Origin: Hazenella coriacea
Lineage (GTDB): Bacteria > Bacillota > Bacilli > Thermoactinomycetales > Thermoactinomycetaceae
Reading direction: 5' to 3'
Length of the DNA: 64,000 nt
NCBI RefSeq assembly: GCF_004341825.1
Contig: NZ_SMAG01000004.1
Coordinates: 119,772-183,771, forward strand
This document shows, piece after piece, positions 30,745 through 38,782 of the stretch (positions are counted from its first letter, which is position 1; every line of letters begins with the position of its first letter). The notes below the pieces were generated by a model. It saw only the letters and a program-made list of their open reading frames with translations. It ran no database searches and had not been told where the DNA came from. A program made the position numbers and the translations under genes.

Positions 30745-30776
30745 CGAAGAAAAAGACGCAACAACGGGGTTGCGCC
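30745..30776 (-). terminator. Terminator after ctc
   Basis: GGCGCAAC / GTTGCGTC stem (one G-U pair), 6-nt loop, then TTTTTC. It ends only about 17 bases before the pth start codon, so pth either relies on read-through or is attenuated. Confidence 0.75.
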
Positions 30777-30791
30777 TTATGATAAGATTTT

Positions 30792-31397
30792 TTATTCTTC
30801 TTTTTTAGGTTCTCCTGCTTCAGCCGTAACCTCTTCAGCTGGTTCTTCAGCTTGAGGTGGAACGATCGAAGCAACAACCGTTTGTGGATCAGTAAGTAAC
30901 TCAAGCCCTTTAGGTAATGAGATATCTGCTAATAAAAGTGTATCTCCAACCTCAAATGAACGAATATCAACCGTGATCTCTTCAGGAAGCTCATTAGGGA
31001 GACCTCGAACCATCATCTCACGAACGGGCTGTTGTAAAATTCCACCTGCTTTTACACCCACAGCTTCTGCTTCTCCGACAAGAACCACAGGTACTTCAGC
31101 ATCGATCGGTTGGTTTAACTGTACTTCTTGAAAATCAACATGAATAATACTTGATTTCAATGGATCTCTTTGTACGTCTCTAACAATTACATGGTGATTC
31201 TTTCCGTTTATGTTCAACTCAACGAGACCAGTCAAATGTGATAAGACCTTACGAACCTCATTTTCTTCTAATTGAAGAGATGCAGATTCTTTTCCTTTTC
31301 CATAAACAATAGCAGGTACTCTTCCAGTGTTACGGAGCTTTTGTAGTTCTCCTCGGGTTAAATTTGTTCGTTTTTCTGCTTTAATGGTGACAGACAT
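30792..31397 (-). CDS. ctc: 50S ribosomal protein L25 / general stress protein Ctc
   Basis: 201 residues: an L25 domain (about 1-95, with NTGRVPAIVYGKG) and a C-terminal TL5/CTC beta domain, then an acidic alanine/glutamate tail (AEEPAEEVTAEAG). It binds 5S rRNA in the 50S subunit. ATG at 31397 after AAAGGGGATTTTAAACT. In B. subtilis this gene is the archetype of SigB control, and a SigB-like promoter is present here too. Confidence 0.96.
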   Translation of the reverse strand: MSVTIKAEKRTNLTRGELQKLRNTGRVPAIVYGKGKESASLQLEENEVRKVLSHLTGLVELNINGKNHHVIVRDVQRDPLKSSIIHVDFQEVQLNQPIDAEVPVVLVGEAEAVGVKAGGILQQPVREMMVRGLPNELPEEITVDIRSFEVGDTLLLADISLPKGLELLTDPQTVVASIVPPQAEEPAEEVTAEAGEPKKEE

Positions 31398-31404
31398 AGT
31401 TTAA

Positions 31405-31462
31405 AATCCCCTTTCTCTAACCACCTAATATGGGTTATATCCTATTTCAAGGGGATTCAAAC
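31405..31462 (-). promoter_or_regulatory. SigB-like promoter of ctc overlapping a Shine-Dalgarno-pairing inverted repeat
   Basis: GTTTGA (31457-31462), a 14-bp spacer and GGATAT (31437-31442) on the minus strand, compared with the SigB consensus GTTTAA and GGGTAT at the same spacing. Separately, AATCCCCTT (31449-31457 on the minus strand) is perfectly complementary to AAGGGGATT (31405-31413), which is the ctc ribosome-binding site. The upstream arm lies inside the promoter, so only transcripts reading through from prs could fold it. Confidence 0.55.
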
Positions 31463-31484
31463 ATACAAACCTATGAACAAACTT

Positions 31485-32426
31485 TTAATCAAATAGTTTA
31501 CTTACAGATTGTTCATTATGAACTCGAATAATCGCTTCCCCAATCAGTGGAGCTACAGAGAGGATTTTCGTTTTATCAAGCTGCTTGCTTTTGGGTAATG
31601 GAATCGTATCTGTTACAACCATTTCGGTAATATTAGAATCACGAATTCGGTCTATAGCTGGTCCCGATAAGACCGGATGTGTACAACAGGTGTATACTTC
31701 TTTTGCACCATGTTCAATTAAGGCATTGGCTGCTAAAGTTATCGTTCCAGCAGTATCAATAATATCGTCGATAATGATGGCTGTTTTCCCTTCCACATCA
31801 CCTACGATGCTCATCACTTCCGCTACGTTTGGTTCAGGTCTCCGTTTATCAATGATAGCGATTGGAGCTTCCAAGCGCTCTGCAAGGCGACGAGCACGAA
31901 TCACGCCACCATGATCTGGAGAAACCACGACCACATCTTTAAGCCCTTTTTCGCGGAAATATTCACCTAAAATAGGAACTCCCACCAAGTGATCGACAGG
32001 AATGTTAAAAAAGCCTTGGATTTGTGTAGCATGTAAATCCATGGTAATAATTCGATGCGCTCCTGCTGTTTCAATTAGATTGGCTACAAGCTTAGCTGTG
32101 ATCGGATCGCGAGCACGAGTTTTACGGTCTTGACGAGCATAACCATAGTAAGGGATCACGACATTAATTGTTCCGGCTGATGCTCTTTTTAGGGCATCCA
32201 CCATCACAAGAAGTTCCATCAGATGTTGGTTTACAGGATCACAGGTAGACTGGATCACGTAAACATCGGAACCACGAACACTCTCATTTAATTTAACATG
32301 TATTTCTCCATCACTAAACTTTCCTACTTGAGCATCACCCAGAGGGATCCCGATATGCTCACAAATACTCTCGGCTAGTGTTGGATTTGAATTACAGCTA
32401 AAAACTTGTAATCGGGTACGTGACAT
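31485..32426 (-). CDS. prs: Ribose-phosphate pyrophosphokinase
   Basis: 313 residues, class I PRPP synthetase. Visible motifs are [16 protein letters not shown], the [19 protein letters not shown] catalytic loop, [18 protein letters not shown] and the PRPP-binding [13 protein letters not shown]. It makes PRPP for purine, pyrimidine, histidine and NAD synthesis. It directly follows glmU (21 bases), as in B. subtilis. ATG at 32426 with GGAGGCGC upstream. Confidence 0.98.
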   Translation of the reverse strand: MSRTRLQVFSCNSNPTLAESICEHIGIPLGDAQVGKFSDGEIHVKLNESVRGSDVYVIQSTCDPVNQHLMELLVMVDALKRASAGTINVVIPYYGYARQDRKTRARDPITAKLVANLIETAGAHRIITMDLHATQIQGFFNIPVDHLVGVPILGEYFREKGLKDVVVVSPDHGGVIRARRLAERLEAPIAIIDKRRPEPNVAEVMSIVGDVEGKTAIIIDDIIDTAGTITLAANALIEHGAKEVYTCCTHPVLSGPAIDRIRDSNITEMVVTDTIPLPKSKQLDKTKILSVAPLIGEAIIRVHNEQSVSKLFD

Positions 32427-32447
32427 GGGAACAATGCGCCTCCAGTG

Positions 32448-33842
32448 TTATTCAGACTTAGAACTATCTTCAAATTTAGCCATTAACTTAGGTACGTAAT
32501 CAGGTTTTGTGGTTTGACGTTCTCTTGCAATCGCAAAAGCATCAGCAGGAACATCATCCGTAATGGTTGAACCTGTTGCGATATAGGCTGACTTCTCAAC
32601 TTTAACAGGTGCAACTAGGTTCACATTACATCCCACAAAAGCATGATCTTCAATCACTGTTTTATGTTTATTTTTACCATCATAGTTAACAGTTACTGCA
32701 CCACAACCAATATTTACATGTTCGCCAACTTCAGCATCTCCTACATAAGCGAGATGTGATACTTTTGATCCTTTACCAATATCAGCTTTTTTTAGATCAA
32801 TAAAGCAACCAATTTTCACTTGTTCAGAAAGATGTGTATGTGGACGAATATAGACATAAGGACCGACTTTTACTTGAGAGTCAAGTTGACTTTTCTCTAT
32901 AACGGTATATTTAACTTTGACATCATCTTCAATACGTACATCTGTGAAGTCAGCTTGAGGACCGATCTGGCAACCTTCACCAATGATCGTCTGTCCACGT
33001 AAAAAAGTACCAGGGTGTATGACTGTATCAGATCCTATTTGGACATCGGCTTCAATATAGGTATTGGAAGGGTCTATAATCGTCACACCATTGATCATAT
33101 GCCTACGCAAGATGTGCTGTCTCATATATGATTCTGCTTCTGCTAGTTGAATACGATCATTGACCCCCATGGCCTCATTGGGATCAGAGATGACTTCTGC
33201 ACTAATCCGTTCTCCTTGACTATTTAAAATAGAAAGGACATCGGGTAAATAATATTCACCTTGGACATTATCATTATTAACCAAACGTAACGCTTCGAAA
33301 AGTTTTTGATTATCAAAGCAAAATGTCCCTGTGCTTACTTCCTGAATCAAACGCTCTTCCTCGGTCGCATCTTTATGTTCAACAATGCGGTCTACGCCAC
33401 CCTCATCGTTACGCACAACTCGACCATACCCTGTAGGATCATCAAACCGAGCAGTTAAAACAGTGGCTGCTGCTTCCGTTTTTAGATGCTCTGCTACTAA
33501 TTTTGTAAGCGTTTCCCCTGTAAATAGTGGGTGATCCCCATTTAAGACTAGTGTGATTCCCTCTTCTTCTTCGAGTACAGGTGACGCTTGCATGACTGCA
33601 TGGGCAGTCCCTAATTGTTCGGTTTGCTCAACAAAAGAAACTTGATCTCCAAGATGCTCTTTGATACTCTCTGCCAAATGACCAACAACCATCACTGTTT
33701 TAGTAGTTTCAATCTCCTGAAGTACCCCGACAATATGATCGATCATTGGTTTCCCGCATACAGGATGAAGAACCTTATGTTTTTTAGACTTCATTCTCGT
33801 TCCTTTTCCTGCTGCTAGAATCACCGCATACAGATGTTGCAT
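32448..33842 (-). CDS. glmU: Bifunctional GlmU: N-acetylglucosamine-1-P uridyltransferase / acetyltransferase
   Basis: 464 residues from the ATG at 33842 with GGAGGCAC upstream; 41 extra in-frame codons were dropped. The pyrophosphorylase domain (1-230) has VILAAGKGTRMKS and QLGTAHAV. The left-handed beta-helix (about 255-450) has regular hexapeptide repeats with DLKKADIGKGSKVSHLAYVGDAEVG holding the acetyltransferase site. It makes UDP-GlcNAc for peptidoglycan. It sits between prs and the spoVG region, with an inserted hypothetical gene upstream. Confidence 0.97.
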   Translation of the reverse strand: MQHLYAVILAAGKGTRMKSKKHKVLHPVCGKPMIDHIVGVLQEIETTKTVMVVGHLAESIKEHLGDQVSFVEQTEQLGTAHAVMQASPVLEEEEGITLVLNGDHPLFTGETLTKLVAEHLKTEAAATVLTARFDDPTGYGRVVRNDEGGVDRIVEHKDATEEERLIQEVSTGTFCFDNQKLFEALRLVNNDNVQGEYYLPDVLSILNSQGERISAEVISDPNEAMGVNDRIQLAEAESYMRQHILRRHMINGVTIIDPSNTYIEADVQIGSDTVIHPGTFLRGQTIIGEGCQIGPQADFTDVRIEDDVKVKYTVIEKSQLDSQVKVGPYVYIRPHTHLSEQVKIGCFIDLKKADIGKGSKVSHLAYVGDAEVGEHVNIGCGAVTVNYDGKNKHKTVIEDHAFVGCNVNLVAPVKVEKSAYIATGSTITDDVPADAFAIARERQTTKPDYVPKLMAKFEDSSKSE

Positions 33843-33936
33843 AGTTGAAGTGCCTCCGTTTCCTCGCAAACTTCCTTTTCGAATATATCCCAAAGTATGT
33901 AGGATTGCAACCGAAGCTCCTTTGATTATCGCATAA

Positions 33937-33968
33937 AAAAAGACCTCTAGTTGTATAGAGATCATATT
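33937..33968 (-). terminator. Terminator between the hypothetical gene and glmU
   Basis: GATCTCT / AGAGGTC stem (one G-U pair), 8-nt loop, then TTTTTTT on the minus strand. Confidence 0.7.
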
Positions 33969-34120
33969 TACTATAAATGGTCTTTATACTAAGACAAAAT
34001 CAGTGGTGGATATAATGATTACCAACCTTCTAGAACGTCGGCGGCTCGATTTTCACCTTCCATAAGTTTGCATCTTACCAAGAAGAGAAGGATCGACTCC
34101 TAACTTGTGATAAATCGACA

Positions 34121-34483
34121 CTATTGATGCTTAATAAATTCTTCTATGGGAATAATCATCCCATGATCGTTATCTATGTAGATCCCTCTTAAGAAATCAT
34201 TTTGTAGCAGAGTTCTCATCATTAATGTTTCAGAGGTATATGTCATTGTAATAAAATGGGGGGACGCAAAAGGAATCTGAAGTAACTCTTCTTCATCGTA
34301 CTCGTCAATTATGTCAGCTATAAAATCATAGTAAATATGCCCATCTTCAAACTCAACCACATACCTCGTCTTATTTAGCATATATCCTTTCACATTTCCA
34401 GCATGGGAAACTTGAGTAACCGATTCAATACCAAAATTCTCATCCCCAATTAATATAATTGAATGCATACCTAAAACCCTCAC
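34121..34483 (-). CDS. Hypothetical protein, possible immunity protein
   Basis: About 120 residues from a GTG at 34483, or 115 from the ATG at 34468, which has GTGAGGG at a suitable distance. The protein is acidic, with DIIDEYDEEELL in the middle, beta-rich, and without a signal peptide or membrane segment. I do not recognise a family. Just upstream lies the tail of a broken reading frame that looks like a toxin C-terminus, and small acidic proteins in that position are often immunity proteins. It interrupts the spoVG-glmU neighbourhood conserved in Bacillus, with its own terminator. Function is inferred from context only. Confidence 0.6.
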   Translation of the reverse strand: MRVLGMHSIILIGDENFGIESVTQVSHAGNVKGYMLNKTRYVVEFEDGHIYYDFIADIIDEYDEEELLQIPFASPHFITMTYTSETLMMRTLLQNDFLRGIYIDNDHGMIIPIEEFIKHQ

Positions 34484-34491
34484 TTTTCCTT

Positions 34492-34640
34492 CTATTTCTC
34501 AATAAACTCTAATAGGTCCTCAAGATTATTAATTACTGCAAAACCTTCTTTTTGTGCTCCCTTTATTACAGATGGTTTAATATTGAATAACAGGGCATGT
34601 TTGGTATATAGCTCCAGTCCAATGACTAGAGCTATATACC
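34492..34640 (-). pseudogene. C-terminal remnant of a longer reading frame, perhaps a toxin domain
   Basis: An open frame without a start codon ends at the stop 34492-34494. Its last 40 codons read like a real protein tail (KPSVIKGAQKEG then FAVINNLEDLLEFIEK). Going upstream, the frame runs into a 22-bp inverted duplication and then a stop codon, so the 5' part is lost. Position directly before a small acidic gene suggests a decayed polymorphic-toxin C-terminus with its immunity gene. I cannot name the family. Confidence 0.4.
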
Positions 34641-34651
34641 AAACATGCCCT
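34592..34651. repeat. 60-bp perfect palindrome
   Basis: AGGGCATGTTTGGTATATAGCT (34592-34613) is repeated exactly in inverse (34630-34651). The 16-nt centre can pair a further 6 bp with one G-U, leaving a 4-nt loop. No T run follows on either strand, so it is not a normal terminator. One arm lies within the coding remnant. Confidence 0.9.
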
Positions 34652-34704
34652 ATGTAAAATCAACACTTACTAAATTGGTGACTTGATGATCACCTTTCTA
34701 TCCA

Positions 34705-34998
34705 TTAAGCATCCATCGAGATGGCTCGTTCTGAGCTTTCATTCTCATCCGTTTTCCGATACTCTTCCAAAACAGCTGATTCGATCTTTTGCCGGCTTCC
34801 TGGAGAAATCGGATGAGCAATATCTCGAAAGTCCCCATCAGGAGTACGCTTACTTGGCATAGCAACAAACATGCCGTTATTCCCATCAATCACTCGAATA
34901 TCATGGACTACAAATTCACTATCAATGGTTATCGAGGCAATTGCGCGCATGCGACCTTCACGATTCACCTTACGAAGTCGAACATCTGTAATTTCCAA
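34705..34998 (-). CDS. spoVG: Septation/sporulation regulator SpoVG
   Basis: 97 residues from a TTG at 34998, exactly the length of B. subtilis SpoVG; the protein begins [12 protein letters not shown] and continues [21 protein letters not shown] and [22 protein letters not shown], which are near-invariant. AGGTGG lies about ten bases upstream. A 41-codon in-frame extension to an ATG at 35121 has no Shine-Dalgarno and contains the likely promoter. SpoVG is an RNA/DNA-binding regulator that affects septation and many post-exponential genes. It follows ridA. Confidence 0.95.
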   Translation of the reverse strand: MEITDVRLRKVNREGRMRAIASITIDSEFVVHDIRVIDGNNGMFVAMPSKRTPDGDFRDIAHPISPGSRQKIESAVLEEYRKTDENESSERAISMDA

Positions 34999-35039
34999 CT
35001 GGTTACACCACCTATTTCCAAAGATGACTTGAAATAAGT

Positions 35040-35066
35040 ATTCGAGAGCGATGAAACCAATTCCTC
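35040..35066 (-). promoter_or_regulatory. SigH-type promoter of spoVG
   Basis: AGGAATT and CGAAT separated by 14 bp on the minus strand, compared with the SigH elements AGGA(A/T)WT and GAAT. spoVG is the classic SigH-dependent gene of B. subtilis, with similar spacing. Confidence 0.55.
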
Positions 35067-35144
35067 CTATAATTAGGGGTTTATTGGAATTTTGTTTCGA
35101 CCCATACAATTTCCAATCCATAAAAAACTTTTGCCTGATTTAAG

Positions 35145-35522
35145 TTATTTGTTAACCCGTGCGATCACTTCCATCTCAATCAGAACATCTTTGGGTAAAC
35201 GGGATACTTCTACACATGAGCGTGCAGGCTTGTGTTCGGAAAAATACTTTCCATATATGGCATTGATTTGCTCAAAATGTCCTAAGTCTTTAACAAAGAG
35301 CGTTGTTTTGACAACATCCTTCAACTGGCATCCAGCTGCCTCTAAGACCGCTTCAACATTTCTGAAAGTCTGATGGGCTTGTTTTTCAATATCTGGTTCG
35401 ACTAACTCACCCTCTGGAGTTAAAGGAATTTGCCCCGAAGTAAAAATCCATTCACCCATCTGAATCGCTTGAGAATAAGGTCCGATTGCTTCTGGTGCAT
35501 GTTTTGTTTCAATTCTTTTCAA
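35145..35522 (-). CDS. ridA: RidA family 2-iminobutanoate/2-iminopropanoate deaminase
   Basis: 125 residues of the YjgF/YER057c/UK114 fold. It has GPYSQAIQMGEWIFTSGQIPLTPEG, the active-site arginine in KPARSCVEVSRLP and the terminal IEMEVIARV. It hydrolyses reactive enamine/imine products of PLP enzymes. It overlaps purR by 4 bases; in B. subtilis the same gene (yabJ) is cotranscribed with purR and was linked to purine control. Confidence 0.96.
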   Translation of the reverse strand: MKRIETKHAPEAIGPYSQAIQMGEWIFTSGQIPLTPEGELVEPDIEKQAHQTFRNVEAVLEAAGCQLKDVVKTTLFVKDLGHFEQINAIYGKYFSEHKPARSCVEVSRLPKDVLIEMEVIARVNK

Positions 35523-36352
35523 GATCGCTCCTCCTTTTCCATAAATAGATTTCCCAAACCCACAGAAATCTCCCTTTTTTTGACATCCACTTCCGTCACT
35601 TGAGTGAGAGAGACAAATCCGTCTATGAGTTGTTCTTCCGCAGGTGTTTCGACCATCACACCCACTCCAACCACTTTCGCTTTAAATTCAGCAAGCAAAT
35701 CGATCATACCTCTAACCGTTCCCCCAGCTTTCATAAAATCATCGATGATTAGCACATGAGAACCCTCTTCAAGACTTCGTTTGGATAATGAAAGCTGTTT
35801 CATCCGCCGACTGGACCCAGAAACCGTATTCACCGTGACGACAGAACCTTCTGTGACCCGATAGTCATAACGAACAATCACTACAGGCACCTGAAGATAT
35901 TGGGCCGTCGCATAAGCCAAAGGAATCCCCTTTGTTTCAACGGTCATGATGGCATCGATTTTTTTACCAGCAAAAGCGGTAGCAAAAATTTTCCCGATAT
36001 GACTCAACAACCAAGGTTCTCCCAATAAATCCGAAAGGTATAAAAAACCACCTGGTAAAATCCGCTCAGGGTTTGCTAATCGCTCACAAATTTCATCAAG
36101 TACTTGTCGAGCATGGTCAAGATCCATTTGGGGGATGTACCGAACTCCCCCAGCCGCTCCTGCCACAGTCTCCAGTCGCCCACTTCCCTCACTACTAAAC
36201 ACTTCATGGATAATAGCCAAATCTTCACTGATCGATGATTTGGCGGATTGATACCTTTCCGCAAAGGTAGTGAGTGGAACTAGGCGATACGGTTGGGAAA
36301 GTAATTGTTGCGTCATATCAACCAATCGTGCACTCCGTTTCCACTTTTCCAT
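35519..36352 (-). CDS. purR: Purine operon repressor PurR
   Basis: 277 residues from the ATG at 36352 (GGAGGTACCC upstream); 15 upstream codons were dropped. An N-terminal winged helix (RSARLVDMTQQLLSQPYRLVPLTTFAERYQ is split here over residues 5-35) is followed by a PRTase-like domain with the PRPP motif VLIIDDFMKAGGTV (about 200). It represses purine genes and responds to PRPP. Coupled to ridA; it follows ispE with about 40 bases. Confidence 0.97.
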   Translation of the reverse strand: MEKWKRSARLVDMTQQLLSQPYRLVPLTTFAERYQSAKSSISEDLAIIHEVFSSEGSGRLETVAGAAGGVRYIPQMDLDHARQVLDEICERLANPERILPGGFLYLSDLLGEPWLLSHIGKIFATAFAGKKIDAIMTVETKGIPLAYATAQYLQVPVVIVRYDYRVTEGSVVTVNTVSGSSRRMKQLSLSKRSLEEGSHVLIIDDFMKAGGTVRGMIDLLAEFKAKVVGVGVMVETPAEEQLIDGFVSLTQVTEVDVKKREISVGLGNLFMEKEERS

Positions 36353-36393
36353 TGGGTACCTCCGAAAAAACCGAATATCATGACCGAAATATA

Positions 36394-37287
36394 TCATTTT
36401 GTCCGGGTTTTATCAAGAACACTGTCATTACGCACACCCAGCATTCGGACTGCAAACACTTGCTGACAAAATCCCCGTAAACTATTAACGATCCTTTTCG
36501 CTCGTGATTCCCTCTTTACTAGACAAAAAACGGTTGGACCACTACCAGACATTAAAGCACCATCTGCACCGAATTGAATCATCTTTTCTTTTATCTTTCG
36601 TACTTCCGAGTACATTTCCATGGTCACAGGTTCAAGTACATTCCCAAGCATCTGCACCATCAGATCGTAATCTCTCTCTTTTACTGCCTGAATCATCGCT
36701 TCTGTCTGGGGATGCTTTTGGATCTTATTGACTCGTAAGCGTTGAAAAACATCAGCAGTGGAGACTCCATGAGTAGGCTTTGCTAAAACAACCCAACAAG
36801 GGGGTGGAGGTGGGATTGGAGTTAACAATTCTCCTCTACCTTTTGCCAAAGCCGTATGAGAATAAACACAAAAAGGAACATCTGATCCAATTTCAGCTCC
36901 CATATCTGCTAACTCCTGATCGCTTAGTCCTAGTTTCCATAAGCGATTTAACCCACGTAAAGTAGCAGCTGCATCACTGCTTCCTCCGGCTAATCCTGCA
37001 GCAACAGGAATTTTTTTGTCAATGTAGATTTGTACGCCTCGTTTAATCCCAGTTTTTTCTCTGAGTAGAGCAGCCGCTCGATAAGCCAAATTCCTCTCAT
37101 CTTGAGGGACTAATCCTGAACTACTTACCAAGGTAATCGAAGAGGACTCTGTACCGATCAGATCGATTCGGTCCGCTAAGTCGATGGTGGTCATCACCAT
37201 TTCCAACTCGTGATAACCGTCCGTTCGTTTATGTAACGCATCTAATGTTAAATTAATTTTTGCGGGTGCTTTTTCTGATATGTACAA
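36394..37287 (-). CDS. ispE: 4-diphosphocytidyl-2-C-methyl-D-erythritol kinase
   Basis: 297 residues from a TTG at 37287 with GGAGGAAGAGT upstream; this start gives [20 protein letters not shown], as in other IspE. An ATG five codons earlier is possible. The GHMP kinase motif [20 protein letters not shown] holds the ATP loop (about 95-115), and [13 protein letters not shown] is the third motif. Fourth step of the MEP isoprenoid pathway. It lies between sspF and purR, as in B. subtilis. Confidence 0.95.
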   Translation of the reverse strand: MYISEKAPAKINLTLDALHKRTDGYHELEMVMTTIDLADRIDLIGTESSSITLVSSSGLVPQDERNLAYRAAALLREKTGIKRGVQIYIDKKIPVAAGLAGGSSDAAATLRGLNRLWKLGLSDQELADMGAEIGSDVPFCVYSHTALAKGRGELLTPIPPPPPCWVVLAKPTHGVSTADVFQRLRVNKIQKHPQTEAMIQAVKERDYDLMVQMLGNVLEPVTMEMYSEVRKIKEKMIQFGADGALMSGSGPTVFCLVKRESRAKRIVNSLRGFCQQVFAVRMLGVRNDSVLDKTRTK

Positions 37288-37417
37288 AACTCTTCCTCCC
37301 ATCTGCACCTTCTCTGGTTCTAGTTGTGTATGACCGCCTATCCCCGAACGAAACGAACAGAGTGTTTTTCTTATTGTATCATTTTCATAGATAAATAAAC
37401 TACTTCCAATGACATCT

Positions 37418-37447
37418 AAAAAAGGCTGAGAGAACACCTCTCAGCCT
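37418..37447 (-). terminator. Terminator after sspF
   Basis: GGCTGAGAG / CTCTCAGCC stem (9 bp), 5-nt loop, then TTTTTT on the minus strand. Confidence 0.85.
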
Positions 37448-37473
37448 CCAACCCCAACTCTTGCTTGAATATT

Positions 37474-37650
37474 TTATTGTCGTTGAGCCATCCGTTCTTC
37501 TGCCAACTGGATTGCCCGCTTGACCATGTTTCCTGCATCTCTTGCTTTGATCCCGCCCCAACCTTCTTTTTGGACGACATCGTAAAAACCCAGTTCCTTG
37601 GCCAACTCGACTTTTAAGGATTCCGACATGACACCACCACGACGTGCCAA
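37474..37650 (-). CDS. sspF: Alpha/beta-type small acid-soluble spore protein SspF
   Basis: 58 residues from a TTG at 37650 behind AAAGGAGGCGAT; an ATG-started longer frame would include the promoter. The protein reads like B. subtilis Ssp[22 protein letters not shown], a [18 protein letters not shown] block and a short basic tail. Such proteins bind and protect forespore DNA. The upstream SigG-type promoter fits forespore-only expression. Confidence 0.94.
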   Translation of the reverse strand: MARRGGVMSESLKVELAKELGFYDVVQKEGWGGIKARDAGNMVKRAIQLAEERMAQRQ

Positions 37651-37695
37651 AAAATCGCCTCCTTTAATTTTCAAGCAGAATTGAAAAGGCACTTC

Positions 37696-37726
37696 TAGTA
37701 TGGTCTTAAGATTGAAATCGTATGTA
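37696..37726 (-). promoter_or_regulatory. SigG-type promoter of sspF
   Basis: TACATA (37721-37726), 18-bp spacer, perfect CATACTA (37696-37702) on the minus strand, about 45 bases before the TTG start. Confidence 0.75.
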
Positions 37727-37760
37727 CTCAATTAGGTGGTTCTGTCCAGTCAACAATAGC

Positions 37761-37791
37761 AAAAAAATAGAACACAACGAGTGTGTTCTAT
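37761..37791 (-). terminator. Terminator after veg
   Basis: ATAGAACACA / TGTGTTCTAT stem (10 bp perfect), 5-nt loop, then TTTTTTT, immediately after the veg stop codon. Confidence 0.85.
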
Positions 37792-38076
37792 CTATTGCGG
37801 AGATTTTACATATTTTACGGGGACTTGCTCATTTTCACTATTGAAAATGGTCAACTCGACCGACTCAGTTAAAACATCCGCGTAACTGTATGATACACGG
37901 TTAAACGCGTGTTGTTCTTCATCTAACTTCACAACGAAAACGGATGGGTAAGTCTCTTCTAATATACCCGTTCGTTCAATGGTCTTGCGGCGTCCGCTAT
38001 TAGCTTTCAAACGGATCTTCTGCCCGATGTAACCGTCAAGGGTTAGCTTAATCTCTGATAGCGCATTTTTGCCCAT
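37792..38076 (-). CDS. veg: Veg protein (biofilm-related regulator)
   Basis: 94 residues from the ATG at 38076 with AGGTGG nine bases upstream. [33 protein letters not shown] and [12 protein letters not shown] are the typical Veg blocks; a small SH3-like beta barrel is expected. In B. subtilis Veg stimulates biofilm matrix genes through SinR and is very highly expressed. Two tandem SigA promoters here agree with high expression. Confidence 0.94.
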   Translation of the reverse strand: MGKNALSEIKLTLDGYIGQKIRLKANSGRRKTIERTGILEETYPSVFVVKLDEEQHAFNRVSYSYADVLTESVELTIFNSENEQVPVKYVKSPQ

Positions 38077-38102
38077 TTGTACGACCACCTCACTTGTAGA
38101 AG

Positions 38103-38170
38103 ATTATACTACAAATGGGTGCGAAAAGTCAAATGTAGATATTATAGCAGTGAGACAAACCACTTGTCAA
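38103..38170 (-). promoter_or_regulatory. Two tandem SigA promoters of veg
   Basis: Proximal: TTGACT (38127-38132), 18 bp, TATAAT (38103-38108). Distal: TTGACA (38165-38170), 18 bp, TATAAT (38141-38146). Both read toward veg on the minus strand. Confidence 0.8.
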
Positions 38171-38252
38171 CGAAAAGCTTTCGTATTTTTTTAGACTGTA
38201 ACATATTGGCTGCCACTGATGATGAGTTCAGTTTATGGGAATTGGCGGATCA

Positions 38253-38726
38253 TTATTTCGTAAAACGATCCGCAACTGCACTTGCTGCATAAGATTCTGG
38301 TTTGATTTTAGCTGTATACCCTACAGAAGTTACCCAGCCAACTACTTCTTGAATTAACTTTCTGGTTTCTCCTTGTTGCCCAACATCTAAATGAATTTCC
38401 ATAGGAACATCGACAGAAAAGCTAAAAAATCCTTGTTCCTTAATCAGTTCAACACATTGCAAACTATATTCCGTTTCACGGTAAATCCGGTAACGCAAAT
38501 CTTTCATCGCTTTATGTCTATACTTGGTATAAAAGAAAATAGCCCCTTTTCCCATACGCTGAATAATAATGGCAGTTACAAAGGTCGTCTCAGCATCACG
38601 CGTCTGTGAATCGGTTCCAATGACAATTTTATAATCAGATTCTCGATCTTCATGGATATAGGACTGAATTTGAGCCATCACTTCTTCTAAGCTACATTGA
38701 CCTTTTCGCGGATGAAAAAATATCAC
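38253..38726 (-). CDS. DUF458 RNase H-like protein (YkuK family)
   Basis: 157 residues from a GTG at 38726 with TTGGAGG upstream. The YKIVIGTDSQTRDAETTFVTAIII segment is the family hallmark and places an aspartate on the first strand of an RNase H-like fold. B. subtilis YkuK belongs here; its biochemical role is not firmly known to me. The gene occupies the place that yabG takes in B. subtilis, between veg and ksgA, so it may be a lineage-specific replacement. Confidence 0.82.
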   Translation of the reverse strand: MIFFHPRKGQCSLEEVMAQIQSYIHEDRESDYKIVIGTDSQTRDAETTFVTAIIIQRMGKGAIFFYTKYRHKAMKDLRYRIYRETEYSLQCVELIKEQGFFSFSVDVPMEIHLDVGQQGETRKLIQEVVGWVTSVGYTAKIKPESYAASAVADRFTK

Positions 38727-38782
38727 GGAAGTACCTCCAAAGGTAGGATGTCATGCTTTTCCTAAGCGTCGCTTCCTATTCT

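Noticed and set aside
34592..34651. Long palindrome as an intrinsic terminator of spoVG
   Set aside because: Neither strand has a T run after the stem; better explained as an inverted duplication.
34999..35121. 41-residue N-terminal extension of SpoVG
   Set aside because: It lacks a ribosome-binding site, contains the SigH-type promoter, and the TTG start gives the exact family length.
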